Assembly: GCF_003316845.1 (NCBI RefSeq)
Contig: NZ_QMIK01000007.1
Span: 124,001-188,000 of the forward strand
Length of the DNA: 64,000 bases
Direction of reading: 5' to 3'
From: Cognataquiflexum aquatile
GTDB lineage: Bacteria > Bacteroidota > Bacteroidia > Cytophagales > Cyclobacteriaceae
Shown in pieces: positions 38,443 to 47,246 of this stretch. The stretch's first letter is position 1. Every line of letters starts with the position of its first letter. A model generated the notes under the pieces. That model saw nothing but the letters and a program-made list of their open reading frames with translations, did not search any database and was not told the DNA's origin. Made by a program: the position numbers and the translations under genes.

Positions 38443-38895
38443 AATTGGCGGATTCTGACAAAAACTTTAACCCAAAGAATAAGCTTTCCTTAGGAAAAGT
38501 GTGATGATTCACATTTTTTCCTTTGGAAAAGTGTGGTTCAATACATTTATTCCTTTGGAAAAGTGTAAAGCATATTTTCACCAAAATGTTAAACATGGAG
38601 TTTGTCCAAATTCTGCAAAAAACGAGTTATGATTTTAATCATATTTTTGTGTCAGTCCCAAATCGGAAATCCTCACCTTAGTTAAATCCTCATTTATATC
38701 ATATTAAAATGGCTTAAATCTCGGCAAAAAGACCACTTTTTCTAAGGCTCAGATCTGTCTGAGAAAAAAACAAGTGAAATTTTGTAAATAGTACAAAGTC
38801 GGATTTTACCCTTCAAAATCGATCTCGTCCATATTTTCAAAAAAACCATTAACTTTAAAATGCTGATTTATTTGACCCAAATAACAGTCTAAACC
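38443..38895. other. Long intergenic region before the ebo cluster
   Basis: This 453-bp AT-rich region follows the peptidase gene and precedes eboA. It holds the 32-bp repeat array at 38486-38581 and a small perfect hairpin, CTCAGA-TCTG-TCTGAG, at 38748-38763 followed by seven A residues. A TAACTTTA sequence near 38851 resembles a -7 box without a clear -33 element. No gene was found. Confidence 0.5.
38486..38581 (+). repeat. Three-unit 32-bp phased repeat with inverted-repeat core
   Basis: Three contiguous units start at 38486, 38518 and 38550, exactly 32 bp apart. Each begins TTCC(TTT or TTA)GGAAAAGTGT, whose core TTCC-NNN-GGAA is an inverted repeat. The remaining 14 bases of each unit differ. 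A spacing of 32 bp is close to three helical turns, so the cores face the same side of the helix, as in a multi-site operator. Which gene it would control (eboA 315 bp downstream, or the peptidase mRNA 3' end) is unclear. Confidence 0.6.
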
Positions 38896-39798
38896 ATGGA
38901 CAAAATTATAGATTTAGATAAAGCCAAAGCCTTTCTTTTTGAACTGTTAAAACAAGAATCCGATCCAAAATCCATTGAGTGGCTTTTGCTTCAAAAGGAA
39001 AAAATCCAAAATGAATCTTCTTATCTGAAGTTTTATATGGCCTTTGGTCAGGCTTCGAGGTATTTCAAAAAATACCTTTTACAGCCTTCGGAAAGTCAAA
39101 AAACCGAGGCAAATACCCTGTTTCAAGGTTTCCGTCCCGATACTTGGGACCAACTGCAGACAGCAAGAACTTACCTTTTGCTTCACTTTGAAGAAAGAGA
39201 CCCGACCTCTTGGGTGACGGCGATGAATAAACTGTTTGAAACCGGCGACATGCACGAACAGCAGTCCCTTTATGCCGCCATTCCTTTGATGCCTTTCCAA
39301 AAAGAAATGAGGGACCGCGCCATCGAAGGTCTCAGAACCAACATCAGTTCTATCTTTGATGCCATTGCGCTGAACAATCCATATCCTGCCGCTAATTTTG
39401 ATGAAAGGGCTTGGAATCAGATGGTGATCAAGTCCATTTTCCTACTCCGTCCTTTATACCAAATCGAGGGAGCGGATGAAAGGGCCAATCCTCAACTTGC
39501 CAATATCCTTATCGACTTTGCCCATGAAAGATGGGCAGCAGGGCGTAAGGTGATGCCTGAGCTTTGGCGTTTTGTCGGGCCTTTTATCAATGAAGAAAAC
39601 ATAAAAGACATAGAGGTAGTGTTACAGACCGGCGACATGCTTCAGGAAAAGGCCGCGCTTTTGGCTTGCAGCAAAAGCAGTTTTGACAAAGCAAGGAACC
39701 TGCTTGATGAAAACCATGTCATCAAAGAAGCCATCGAAACCGGAGGAATTACTTGGGAATCAATCGGAAAGGAATTTCAGGAAACGCTGCCGAAATAG
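38896..39798 (+). CDS. eboA: EboA family protein
   Basis: This 300-residue, largely helical protein has no signal peptide. I identify it as EboA from its general pattern (KAKAFLFELLKQ, MAFGQASRYFKK, FDERAWNQMVIKSIFLLRPL, FAHERWAAGR) and from its place as the first of six genes in the conserved ebo order A-F. The ebo cluster occurs in many bacteria and in some eustigmatophyte algae. In cyanobacteria it is linked to moving a scytonemin precursor to the periplasm. The individual role of EboA is unknown. It is followed after 122 bp by eboB. Confidence 0.85.
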   Translation: MDKIIDLDKAKAFLFELLKQESDPKSIEWLLLQKEKIQNESSYLKFYMAFGQASRYFKKYLLQPSESQKTEANTLFQGFRPDTWDQLQTARTYLLLHFEERDPTSWVTAMNKLFETGDMHEQQSLYAAIPLMPFQKEMRDRAIEGLRTNISSIFDAIALNNPYPAANFDERAWNQMVIKSIFLLRPLYQIEGADERANPQLANILIDFAHERWAAGRKVMPELWRFVGPFINEENIKDIEVVLQTGDMLQEKAALLACSKSSFDKARNLLDENHVIKEAIETGGITWESIGKEFQETLPK

Positions 39799-39920
39799 GC
39801 TTCAAATAGATATTCCTAACAGGTTTTGGAGTTCAATATAACTTACAATGGACTATAGACTGTTGACTATGGACCATTTAAAATAAATAGTATAGTTTAC
39901 CCACATAAAAATATCACACA

Positions 39921-40829
39921 ATGGAAATGTTTATAGATCCCCATATTCATGTTGTTTCCAGGACTACTGATGACTACGAAGCCATGCGCAAAGCAGGTAT
40001 CGTGGCGATCATCGAACCGGCTTTTTGGTTGGGTCAGCCACGAACTGAGGTGGGAAGCTTCAAAGATTATTTCAGCACATTGGTTGGTTGGGAGCGGTTC
40101 CGCGCCAAGCAATTCGGCATCGTCCATTATTGCACGATGGGGCTGAATTCCAAAGAAGCCAACAATGTGCCTTTGGCCGAGGAAGTAATGGAATTGTTGC
40201 CGTTGTATGTAGGCAAAGAAGGCGTGGTGGCCATCGGTGAAATTGGCTACGATGACCAAACGGAAGCTGAGGACCGTTTTTACCGCCTTCAACTTGAATT
40301 GGCCAAGGAAGTGAATCTCCCTGTTCTGATCCATACCCCACATAGGGATAAGAAAAAAGGAACTTACCGCAGCATGGATGTCAGTGAAGAACACGGCCTT
40401 CCACCAAGCATGGTCATCGTGGACCACAACAATGAAGAAACCGTCAAAGAGGTTTTGGACAGGGGTTATTGGGCAGCATTTACCATTTATCCACACACCA
40501 AAATGGGAAGTGAGCGGATGGCCGAGATAGTAAAGCATTATGGTCCCGAAAGGATTATTGTAGACAGTGCCGCAGATTGGGGCATCAGTGACCCTTTGGC
40601 GGTTCCAAAAACAGCCGCTTTAATGCGCAAAATGGGAATTCCTGAAGAACATATCCGAATGACTTGCTACCAAAACGCCCTGACAGCCTATTCCCAAAGT
40701 GGACAGATGGATGAAATGGATTGGCTCAAACCCGAACCAATCGACCAAAGAGAAAGGCAATTTGGCAACTCGGTCCTTAGAGGCGGACAGACCCCAAGAG
40801 TCGAAGGATCTGACATTGTGGAGAATTAA
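39921..40829 (+). CDS. eboB: TatD-like metal-dependent hydrolase EboB
   Basis: This 302-residue amidohydrolase-fold protein carries the expected metal ligands: FIDPHIHV (HxH near 6-8), AIGEIGYDD, LIHTPHRD, IVDHNNE and IIVDSAADWGISDP. No signal peptide is seen. In the ebo cluster this TatD-type hydrolase is the second conserved member; its substrate is not known. It is separated from eboC by two bases, which indicates one transcript and coupled translation. Confidence 0.88.
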   Translation: MEMFIDPHIHVVSRTTDDYEAMRKAGIVAIIEPAFWLGQPRTEVGSFKDYFSTLVGWERFRAKQFGIVHYCTMGLNSKEANNVPLAEEVMELLPLYVGKEGVVAIGEIGYDDQTEAEDRFYRLQLELAKEVNLPVLIHTPHRDKKKGTYRSMDVSEEHGLPPSMVIVDHNNEETVKEVLDRGYWAAFTIYPHTKMGSERMAEIVKHYGPERIIVDSAADWGISDPLAVPKTAALMRKMGIPEEHIRMTCYQNALTAYSQSGQMDEMDWLKPEPIDQRERQFGNSVLRGGQTPRVEGSDIVEN

Positions 40830-40831
40830 GC

Positions 40832-41743
40832 ATGTCAAAAATCAAAGCATACCTTCAACTCACCCGCCCCGCAAACATCGTCACTGCCATTGCTGATATT
40901 TGGGCAGGCTTCGCCATAGCAGGCGGAGCCTTGGTTATTTTTGCTGACCAAACCAAGTTGATAGACTCGCCCGTTTTCCATAACCTTCTTTGGCTGACAC
41001 TTTCCACCATCGGATTGTACGGCGGCGGTGTGGCATTCAATGATGTGTTTGATGCTGAATTGGATGCAAAAGAAAGACCTGAAAGACCGATTCCCAGCGG
41101 AAGAGTTTCCAAGGAAAAAGCCGCTTTGATGGCTTTTCTGTTGCTTTTGATGGGAATTATTGCCGCTTGGAATGTCAGTACTCTCAGCGCATTGATTGCT
41201 TTGACTGTCGCTGTTTTGGCGGTCTTGTATGATTATTGGGGCAAGCATCAGTTTATTTTTGGCCCCATCAACATGGGCCTTTGCCGTGCGGGAAACCTGC
41301 TTTTGGGAATCAGCGCCTTCCCCGTCATGCTTCAGAGCTATTGGTATTTGGGATTTATACCGCTGATTTTTGTGGCTGCGATCACCATGATCAGTCGTGG
41401 GGAAGTCCATGGTAAAAACAGAAGAGCCCTGAAAGGTGGTTTTTTGATGTACGTTTTCATCATACTTTCTATTGCTGTTTTAAGTATTCTGCAAGGGAAT
41501 CGTTTTTTTCATGTCATTCCATTCATCGCACTTTTTGCCTACATGATATTCCCTCCTTTGATCAAGGCTATCCGTGAACAAATCCCCCAACTGATAGGAA
41601 AGGCTGTCAAGGCAGGGGTAATTTCTCTGATTATCCTCAATGCTTCCCTTGCAGCTGCATTTGCCGGATGGCAATTTGGTATAATTGTATTATTGTTATT
41701 GCCCATTTCAATTTACCTTGCCAAAAAATTCGCCGTCACTTGA
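40832..41743 (+). CDS. eboC: UbiA-like prenyltransferase EboC
   Basis: This 303-residue integral membrane protein has about eight hydrophobic helices and the UbiA aspartate-rich motif NDVFDAELDAKERPERPIPSG (near 70-90), which binds prenyl diphosphate through Mg2+. The second acidic motif is weaker (DYWGKHQ). It is the only membrane protein of the ebo set and would anchor the pathway to the inner membrane, probably by joining a prenyl group to a cluster-specific acceptor. The acceptor cannot be read from sequence. Confidence 0.9.
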   Translation: MSKIKAYLQLTRPANIVTAIADIWAGFAIAGGALVIFADQTKLIDSPVFHNLLWLTLSTIGLYGGGVAFNDVFDAELDAKERPERPIPSGRVSKEKAALMAFLLLLMGIIAAWNVSTLSALIALTVAVLAVLYDYWGKHQFIFGPINMGLCRAGNLLLGISAFPVMLQSYWYLGFIPLIFVAAITMISRGEVHGKNRRALKGGFLMYVFIILSIAVLSILQGNRFFHVIPFIALFAYMIFPPLIKAIREQIPQLIGKAVKAGVISLIILNASLAAAFAGWQFGIIVLLLLPISIYLAKKFAVT

Positions 41744-41836
41744 AATTTTTTGCAATCATATTCAGTTGCAGATTAAGAAAACAAAAAGGCCATATTTGAG
41801 ATTGAATAGAGACTTTGATAATTTAAGTTTATAAAA

Positions 41837-42991
41837 ATGGAAAAGATTATTGAACAAGCCTTCTCCGTGCCGTTTCGGTATCAGGTTTGTTTTTTGGAAG
41901 GAATTTTTAATGTCAACAACCCGATGCTTGCCGATTTTCTGGACAACGGAAAAAAAGCAAAAGCATTTTTTGTGGTGGACAGCGGTGTGGCGGATGCTTT
42001 TCCCAATCTCCTCAACGATATCAATGATTACGCAAAGGCCTATGAAAACAAGTTTTTGCTCAGTACGGAACCTGTGGTAGTCCCCGGTGGGGAAATATCC
42101 AAAAATGACGAAACTATTTTCAAAAGAATCGTGGATGCCACAAGCATTTACGGAATTGACAGACATTCCTATATCGTGGGAATCGGGGGCGGAGCGGTGT
42201 TGGATATGGTGGGTTTTGCGGCAGCCATTTCCCACAGGGGAATCAGACATATCCGGATTCCGACCACTGTGCTTTCGCAAAATGATTCCGGAGTAGGCGT
42301 CAAAAACGGCATCAATTCCTACGGAAAGAAAAATTACTTAGGCACTTTTGCTCCTCCTTTTGCAGTCATCAATGATTTTAATTTCCTCATAACATTGGAT
42401 GACAGGGATTGGAGATCGGGAATTTCAGAGGCAATCAAAGTCGCTCTGATCAAAGATTTGAGCTTTTTTGAGTGGTTGGAAAAACATGCCTCTCCGCTCG
42501 CAAACAGGGTAATGGAGCCTATGCAGGAACTGATCATCAGATGTGCCCAAATGCACATGAACCATATCGCGGGCAAAGATCCTTTCGAAACGGGTTCGGC
42601 GAGACCTTTGGATTTTGGACATTGGGCAGCTCATAAACTGGAGCACCTTACCCACTATCAGGTCAGGCATGGTGAAGCCGTTGCAATTGGAATTGCTTTG
42701 GACAGTACCTATTCTTATCTCAAAGGAATGATCAGTCAAGGTGATCTGATGCGGATCATAAATCTGATCAAAACCTTGGGTTTTGAAATCTACCATCCGG
42801 AATTGTCGGGTCAGGCTTTGCTGAAAGGCTTGGAGGAGTTCAGAGAGCATCTTGGCGGTGAACTCACCATTACTTTGTTGGAATCTATGGGCAAAGGAGT
42901 TGAAGTCCACCAAATGGACAATGAGCTGATTCTGAAATCCATTGATCAGCTTAAATTGTTTCACCAAGAAAATCTTGTTGCCCGCTCCTGA
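41837..42991 (+). CDS. eboD: 3-dehydroquinate synthase-like sugar phosphate cyclase EboD
   Basis: This 384-residue protein belongs to the dehydroquinate synthase/sugar phosphate cyclase family. It has the NAD-binding GIGGGAVLDMVGFAAAISHR, the IPTTVLSQNDSGVGVKNGIN segment, and the zinc-binding Glu and His residues in SGISEAIKVALIKD, DFGHWAAHKLE and HGEAVAIGI. It is not a housekeeping AroB: the active-site loop differs and the gene lies in the ebo cluster. It likely cyclises a sugar phosphate into a carbocycle. The exact product is not determinable here. Confidence 0.88.
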   Translation: MEKIIEQAFSVPFRYQVCFLEGIFNVNNPMLADFLDNGKKAKAFFVVDSGVADAFPNLLNDINDYAKAYENKFLLSTEPVVVPGGEISKNDETIFKRIVDATSIYGIDRHSYIVGIGGGAVLDMVGFAAAISHRGIRHIRIPTTVLSQNDSGVGVKNGINSYGKKNYLGTFAPPFAVINDFNFLITLDDRDWRSGISEAIKVALIKDLSFFEWLEKHASPLANRVMEPMQELIIRCAQMHMNHIAGKDPFETGSARPLDFGHWAAHKLEHLTHYQVRHGEAVAIGIALDSTYSYLKGMISQGDLMRIINLIKTLGFEIYHPELSGQALLKGLEEFREHLGGELTITLLESMGKGVEVHQMDNELILKSIDQLKLFHQENLVARS

Positions 42992-43025
42992 TTTTTGGGT
43001 TTAATTTGATTAATTCTATAAACCC

Positions 43026-44240
43026 ATGTTTAAAAACGGTCACCACCTAACCTATTGCACCAATATCCATCCGGGAGAAAGCTGGGAGGCAACTTTTCAA
43101 AACCTCAAAGAATACATCCCAAGGATAAAAGCTGAGGTTTCTCCAAACGCAGCTTTTGGGATCGGACTCCGTTCATCCCATGAGGCTAGCCTAGAATTGG
43201 CAAAAACCGAAAACCTGGAGGAATTCAAAGCTTGGTTAGCAGCAAACGACTGTTACGTATTTACTTTCAATGGATTTCCTTACGGGGGTTTTCATAATCA
43301 GGTCGTCAAAGACGAAGTCCATCAACCTGATTGGACGACTCGGGAGAGATGGGCTTACACAGACCGACTTTTCGATATCCTTGCAGCGCTCATTCCCGAA
43401 GGCATGGATGGCGGCATATCCACTTCTCCGCTATCCTACAGACATTGGTATAAAGACCAGTTTCAGTTGGATAAAGCGATTCAAACTTCCACGCTGAACC
43501 TTGCAAAAATTGCTGAAAAGCTATATTTAATCCATAAAAATTCAGGCAAACTCCTTCACCTTGACATCGAACCGGAACCAGATGGAATTCTGGAAAACAC
43601 ACAGGAAGTGCTTGATTTCTATCAAAATTGGCTGGTTCCTGTTGGTGGAAAATACCTGACCGATAAACTTGGAATCTCTTCCCAAGAGGCAGAGTCCTGT
43701 CTCAAAGAACATATTCGGATCTGCTATGACGTCTGTCATTTTGCGGTAGTTTATGAAAAACCTTCTGAAATATTTAAGGCATTCCGATCAGCAGGAATCA
43801 AAATCGGCAAAATACAGATCAGTGCGGCTTTGAAGGTAAATATCCCCAAGGACCAATCTACAAGGAAAGAATTAGAATCCCTGCTTAGCCCTTTTGCAGA
43901 GTCAACATACCTGCACCAAGTCGTAGCCCGAAACTCCGACAGCAGTTTGGTTTCTTTCAATGATTTGCCGGAGGCCATGGAAACCTTGGAAAATACAGTT
44001 TCGGAAGAATGGAGAATCCATTACCATGTCCCGGTTTTCCTAGCGGACTATGGGAAAATCGCCTCCACGCAACAAGACATCCTTGATGTGTTAGATTACA
44101 TCGCCAATGACCCTGTCTGCAATCACCTCGAAGTGGAAACATACACTTGGGAAGTATTGCCGGAAAGCATCAACCTTGATCTCGGAGGATCGATCATCCG
44201 GGAACTGCAGTGGGTCATACAAAACAGCAGCAATCCATGA
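43026..44240 (+). CDS. eboE: Xylose-isomerase-like TIM-barrel protein EboE
   Basis: This 404-residue TIM-barrel protein has LTYCTNIHPGESWEATF at the start, then FTFNGFPYGGFH, LLHLDIEPEPDGILE, RICYDVCHFAVVYEKP, KIGKIQISAAL and HLEVETYTWEVLP. The histidine and acidic residues at strand ends fit a metal-dependent sugar isomerase or epimerase fold. This is the fifth gene of the ebo order and is often annotated as a metabolite-traffic protein. Its stop codon overlaps the start of eboF (ATGA). Confidence 0.88.
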   Translation: MFKNGHHLTYCTNIHPGESWEATFQNLKEYIPRIKAEVSPNAAFGIGLRSSHEASLELAKTENLEEFKAWLAANDCYVFTFNGFPYGGFHNQVVKDEVHQPDWTTRERWAYTDRLFDILAALIPEGMDGGISTSPLSYRHWYKDQFQLDKAIQTSTLNLAKIAEKLYLIHKNSGKLLHLDIEPEPDGILENTQEVLDFYQNWLVPVGGKYLTDKLGISSQEAESCLKEHIRICYDVCHFAVVYEKPSEIFKAFRSAGIKIGKIQISAALKVNIPKDQSTRKELESLLSPFAESTYLHQVVARNSDSSLVSFNDLPEAMETLENTVSEEWRIHYHVPVFLADYGKIASTQQDILDVLDYIANDPVCNHLEVETYTWEVLPESINLDLGGSIIRELQWVIQNSSNP

Positions 44241-45613
44241 AAAAAACAGTAGTCATAGATATCGTCGCTTTGTCCGGTCGGGTGATCGGCGAGCATACCC
44301 CATTTTTGAGAGATTGGATCGCCAAAGGTCAAAGCGCCACCATCGAACCGGTCCTGCCCGCAGTTACCTGTTCGGCGCAATCAGTCTACCTTACAGGAAA
44401 ATGGCCTTCCGAAAACGGCATCGTCGGTAACGGTTGGTATTTCAGGGATGAATGCGAAATCAAGTTTTGGAGACAATCTAACAACTTGGTCCAATCTGAA
44501 AAAATATGGGATGTTGCCAAAAAAATCAATCCTGAGTTCACCGTTTCCAATATGTTTTGGTGGTACAACATGTACTCCAATGCGGATTATCAGGTAACCC
44601 CAAGGCCGCTTTATCCGGCCAACGGCCTAAAATTACCTGACTGCCACAGCCATCCGATGGACCTGAGAGACAGATTACAAAACGAATTGGGACAGTTTCC
44701 GCTTTTTTCCTTTTGGGGACCCAATGCAAATATTTCTTCAACCAAATGGATTGCGGAAGCATCCAAAAAAGTGGACGAGTGGCACAATCCAACGCTGACG
44801 CTGATCTATTTACCCCATTTGGATTATAAGCTGCAACAATGCGGCATTGATTTTTCCAAAATCGGAAAAGAACTGACTGAGATAGATGAAGTTGCCAAAG
44901 ACCTAATCGGTTACTATGAAAAACAGGGTGCCAAGGTGATTTTGCTGTCTGAATACGGCATCACTTCAGTCAATCAACCGATCCACATCAACAGGATTTT
45001 GAGAGAAAAAGGTTACATCTCAGTCAAAAATGAATTGGGATTGGAGACTTTGGACGCCGGGACATCGAAGGCTTTTGCCGTGTCCGACCACCAATTGGCA
45101 CATATTTATGTCAAAGACAAAAAGGATATTCCGGCAGTCAAATCATTGTTGGAAAGTATTCCTGGCATTGAATCCGTCTTGGATGAAGCAGGCAAAAAAG
45201 CCTTTCACCTTGACCATGAAAGATCAGGGGAATTGGTGGCAGTCGCTGACAAAGATTCCTGGTTTACCTATTATTTTTGGTTGGATGATGCCATAGCCCC
45301 GGACTATGCACGTTGCGTGGATATCCACCGCAAGCCGGGATATGATCCTGTCGAGATGTTTGCCGACCCAAAAATCAAAATGCTCAAAGCAACTATTGGG
45401 CTCAAAATCCTGAAGAAAAAACTTGGTTTCCGGTATTTGATGGACATCATTCCTTTGGATGCTACTTTGGTCAAAGGGTCGCACGGTGCCATTCCAAAAG
45501 ACAGCTTAGACCATCCTGTATTTATCAGCCAAGATCCTGCATTGAATTCCAAAGCAAAGCTCTCTCCCATCGAAATCCAGGATCTGATTTTGAAATCGGT
45601 ATTTGGCAATTGA
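44237..45613 (+). CDS. eboF: Alkaline phosphatase / nucleotide pyrophosphatase-like EboF
   Basis: This 458-residue protein has the alkaline phosphatase superfamily core: an N-terminal VVIDIVALSG strand, the nucleophile segment EPVLPAVTCSAQSVYLTG, YLPHLDYKLQQCG and a late KGSHGAIP histidine. The second metal motif, usually SDHG, reads LSEYGIT here, so the metal site departs from classical enzymes. The ATG at 44237, which overlaps the eboE stop, is chosen over an upstream in-frame GTG. It is the last gene of the ebo operon and converges on the rhamnose isomerase gene. Confidence 0.87.
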   Translation: MKKTVVIDIVALSGRVIGEHTPFLRDWIAKGQSATIEPVLPAVTCSAQSVYLTGKWPSENGIVGNGWYFRDECEIKFWRQSNNLVQSEKIWDVAKKINPEFTVSNMFWWYNMYSNADYQVTPRPLYPANGLKLPDCHSHPMDLRDRLQNELGQFPLFSFWGPNANISSTKWIAEASKKVDEWHNPTLTLIYLPHLDYKLQQCGIDFSKIGKELTEIDEVAKDLIGYYEKQGAKVILLSEYGITSVNQPIHINRILREKGYISVKNELGLETLDAGTSKAFAVSDHQLAHIYVKDKKDIPAVKSLLESIPGIESVLDEAGKKAFHLDHERSGELVAVADKDSWFTYYFWLDDAIAPDYARCVDIHRKPGYDPVEMFADPKIKMLKATIGLKILKKKLGFRYLMDIIPLDATLVKGSHGAIPKDSLDHPVFISQDPALNSKAKLSPIEIQDLILKSVFGN

Positions 45614-45682
45614 GATATTTGAGAAATTAACCGCAATGAGCGCAAAGGTTTCGCAAAGTGCGCCTCGCCTTCATTTCACCGC

Positions 45683-45708
45683 CATTGTCAGTGTCTCCAC
45701 TGACAATG
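45683..45708. repeat. Perfect hairpin with degenerate second copy
   Basis: CATTGTCAGTG (45683-45693), loop TCTC and CACTGACAATG (45698-45708) form a perfect 11-bp stem. A weaker related hairpin, TCAGTG-AGGA-CGCTGA, follows at 45732-45747. They lie between the converging eboF and rhaI genes. There is no T-run, so this is either a factor-assisted terminator or a REP-like repeat. Confidence 0.6.
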
Positions 45709-45787
45709 TTGTAAAGTGAACTTTCGAAAAGTCAGTGAGGACGCTGAATGGGCCGTTGGGATAACAATTACATCCAAACGCAAAAAC

Positions 45788-47068
45788 CTACAACCCCGTC
45801 GCCCTCGTATTCTCTCCCCTTTTTTGGATCAGCTGCTTTCGGATTTCATGTTGTCTGTAAATGGAAATGGGTTCCAAAGCCCCGCCTGATTGCAACCGGG
45901 CTTCTTTCAATAATGGCCTCACATCTGTCAAGAAAGCTTTTTGCAGGATTTCCTGCGCCATAACGACATCCCCATTGATTTGGTGCTCGTTAAGTTTCAC
46001 CCGATCCACCAATAAGGATTTGGCATAGGCAATCTTGATCGCCTCCAAAGTCTGCATCAGGTCTTCCAAGGGATCTTTGGTATTGTGGCTCGCATCGATC
46101 ATCCAAGAGATACTTTCCCAAGTCTGACAACTGTCTTCAGCACCTGCCACAAGTTCAAGGAAAATCAAAAACAACTGATAAGGTTTGATACTGCCTGTCG
46201 TCAGGTCATCGTCACCAAACTTGGAATCGTTGAAATGGAATCCCGCCAACTGATTTTGCCCCAATAAAATCCCCACAATTTGCTCGATATTGGTATTTGG
46301 AAGGTGGTGTCCAAGATCGACAAGGACTTTGGCGCGGTCTCCCAACTGCCTGCACAGCAAATGCGAAGTGCCCCAATCCGGAATCACCGTACTGTAAAAA
46401 TTCGGTTCGTAAGGCTTGTACTCCAGCAGCAGTTTCCAGTCTTCGGGCATTGAAGCATAGATTTTTTGGAGGGATTCAAATGTATTGTCCAAAGCCCTAC
46501 GGAAACTTTGCTGACCGGGAAAATTACTTCCATCGGCCAACCAAACTGTCAGTCCTTTGCTACCCAACTTTCCCCCAACTTCAATAACTTGTTTGTTATG
46601 GGCAACTGCCTGTTCTCTGACCTTTGGGTCATTGTGACTCAGGGAACCGAATTTGTAGCTTTTCTCCTGCCCATAATCCTGAAAGGTATTGGAATTGACG
46701 GCATCAAAACCGATGTTGTGGCTTTTGGCAAGCTGCATGATTGCGGCATAATCCGATGGGATGTCCCAAGGAATGTGCAGGGAAACAGCATCTGTACTTT
46801 TGGTGAGTTTGGCCAAAAGGCCGATGTCTTCGATTTTTTCCTCCAATGACCTCGGTTCTCCCCCAATCCCAAATCTTCCAAATCTCGTTCCTCCGGCACC
46901 CAAGGCCCAACTTGGCACCGCTATCTGAAAACTGCGGATCTTCGAAAGTATTTTCTCGATTGAAATCCCTTCATGTTCCAATTGCGAAGACAAAGCAGCA
47001 AAGGACTTCTGATGAAGGGCTACATATTTGGAATTCGATTCCTGTATATTTTCAGTTGTCAGCCGCAT
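45788..47068 (-). CDS. rhaI: L-rhamnose isomerase, RhaI type
   Basis: This 426-residue TIM-barrel isomerase converts L-rhamnose to L-rhamnulose. Metal-site segments are visible: LLLEYKPYEPNFYSTV (Glu), KVLVDLGHHLPNTN (Asp, His) and FHFNDSKFGDDDL (His, Asp, Asp). The DSRFGRFG-like loop is also present as GGTRFGRFGIGG. The start at 47068 is chosen because an earlier in-frame start would lie deep in the upstream gene; with this choice the overlap is 17 bp. It is the last gene of a three-gene minus-strand unit behind the permease and small membrane protein. Confidence 0.9.
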   Translation of the reverse strand: MRLTTENIQESNSKYVALHQKSFAALSSQLEHEGISIEKILSKIRSFQIAVPSWALGAGGTRFGRFGIGGEPRSLEEKIEDIGLLAKLTKSTDAVSLHIPWDIPSDYAAIMQLAKSHNIGFDAVNSNTFQDYGQEKSYKFGSLSHNDPKVREQAVAHNKQVIEVGGKLGSKGLTVWLADGSNFPGQQSFRRALDNTFESLQKIYASMPEDWKLLLEYKPYEPNFYSTVIPDWGTSHLLCRQLGDRAKVLVDLGHHLPNTNIEQIVGILLGQNQLAGFHFNDSKFGDDDLTTGSIKPYQLFLIFLELVAGAEDSCQTWESISWMIDASHNTKDPLEDLMQTLEAIKIAYAKSLLVDRVKLNEHQINGDVVMAQEILQKAFLTDVRPLLKEARLQSGGALEPISIYRQHEIRKQLIQKRGENTRATGL

Positions 47069-47246
47069 TGTCTTTGTCCGTTTTACTGTTGATCCAAAAA
47101 GGCGAAGTCCCAAACCACAAAACCATCCCAACAGCCATCAGGGTCGTATTGGTCTGCATGTCAATTTTACCCAAAAATACCAATACCGATGGTATGATGG
47201 ACAAGGCCAAACCGATGTAAGAAATGATGATCAATAGGATTTTCAT
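47052..47246 (-). CDS. Small two-helix membrane protein in rhamnose operon
   Basis: This 64-residue protein has two hydrophobic helices (MKILLIIISYIGLALSIIPS and TLMAVGMVLWFGTSPFW) and a charged C-terminal tail. The ATG at 47246 overlaps the permease stop as ATGA. A longer in-frame version would begin inside the permease gene and is less likely. Tight coupling on both sides suggests it is a partner subunit of the permease, as small proteins are for some other sodium symporters. No function is known. Confidence 0.75.
   Translation of the reverse strand: MKILLIIISYIGLALSIIPSVLVFLGKIDMQTNTTLMAVGMVLWFGTSPFWINSKTDKDNAADN

Noticed and set aside
38499-38514. A CRP-like TGTGA-TGAT-TCACA site in the first 32-bp repeat
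   Set aside because: The gap is four bases rather than six and the site is absent from the other two repeat units, so it is probably chance.
38486-38581. Possible CRISPR array
   Set aside because: Only three units exist, the conserved part is about 17 bases and the variable part 14, too short for repeats and spacers, and no cas genes are present.
39897-40538. A 213-codon frame antisense to eboB
   Set aside because: It overlaps a conserved hydrolase gene completely and has no signal, motif or ribosome-binding context.
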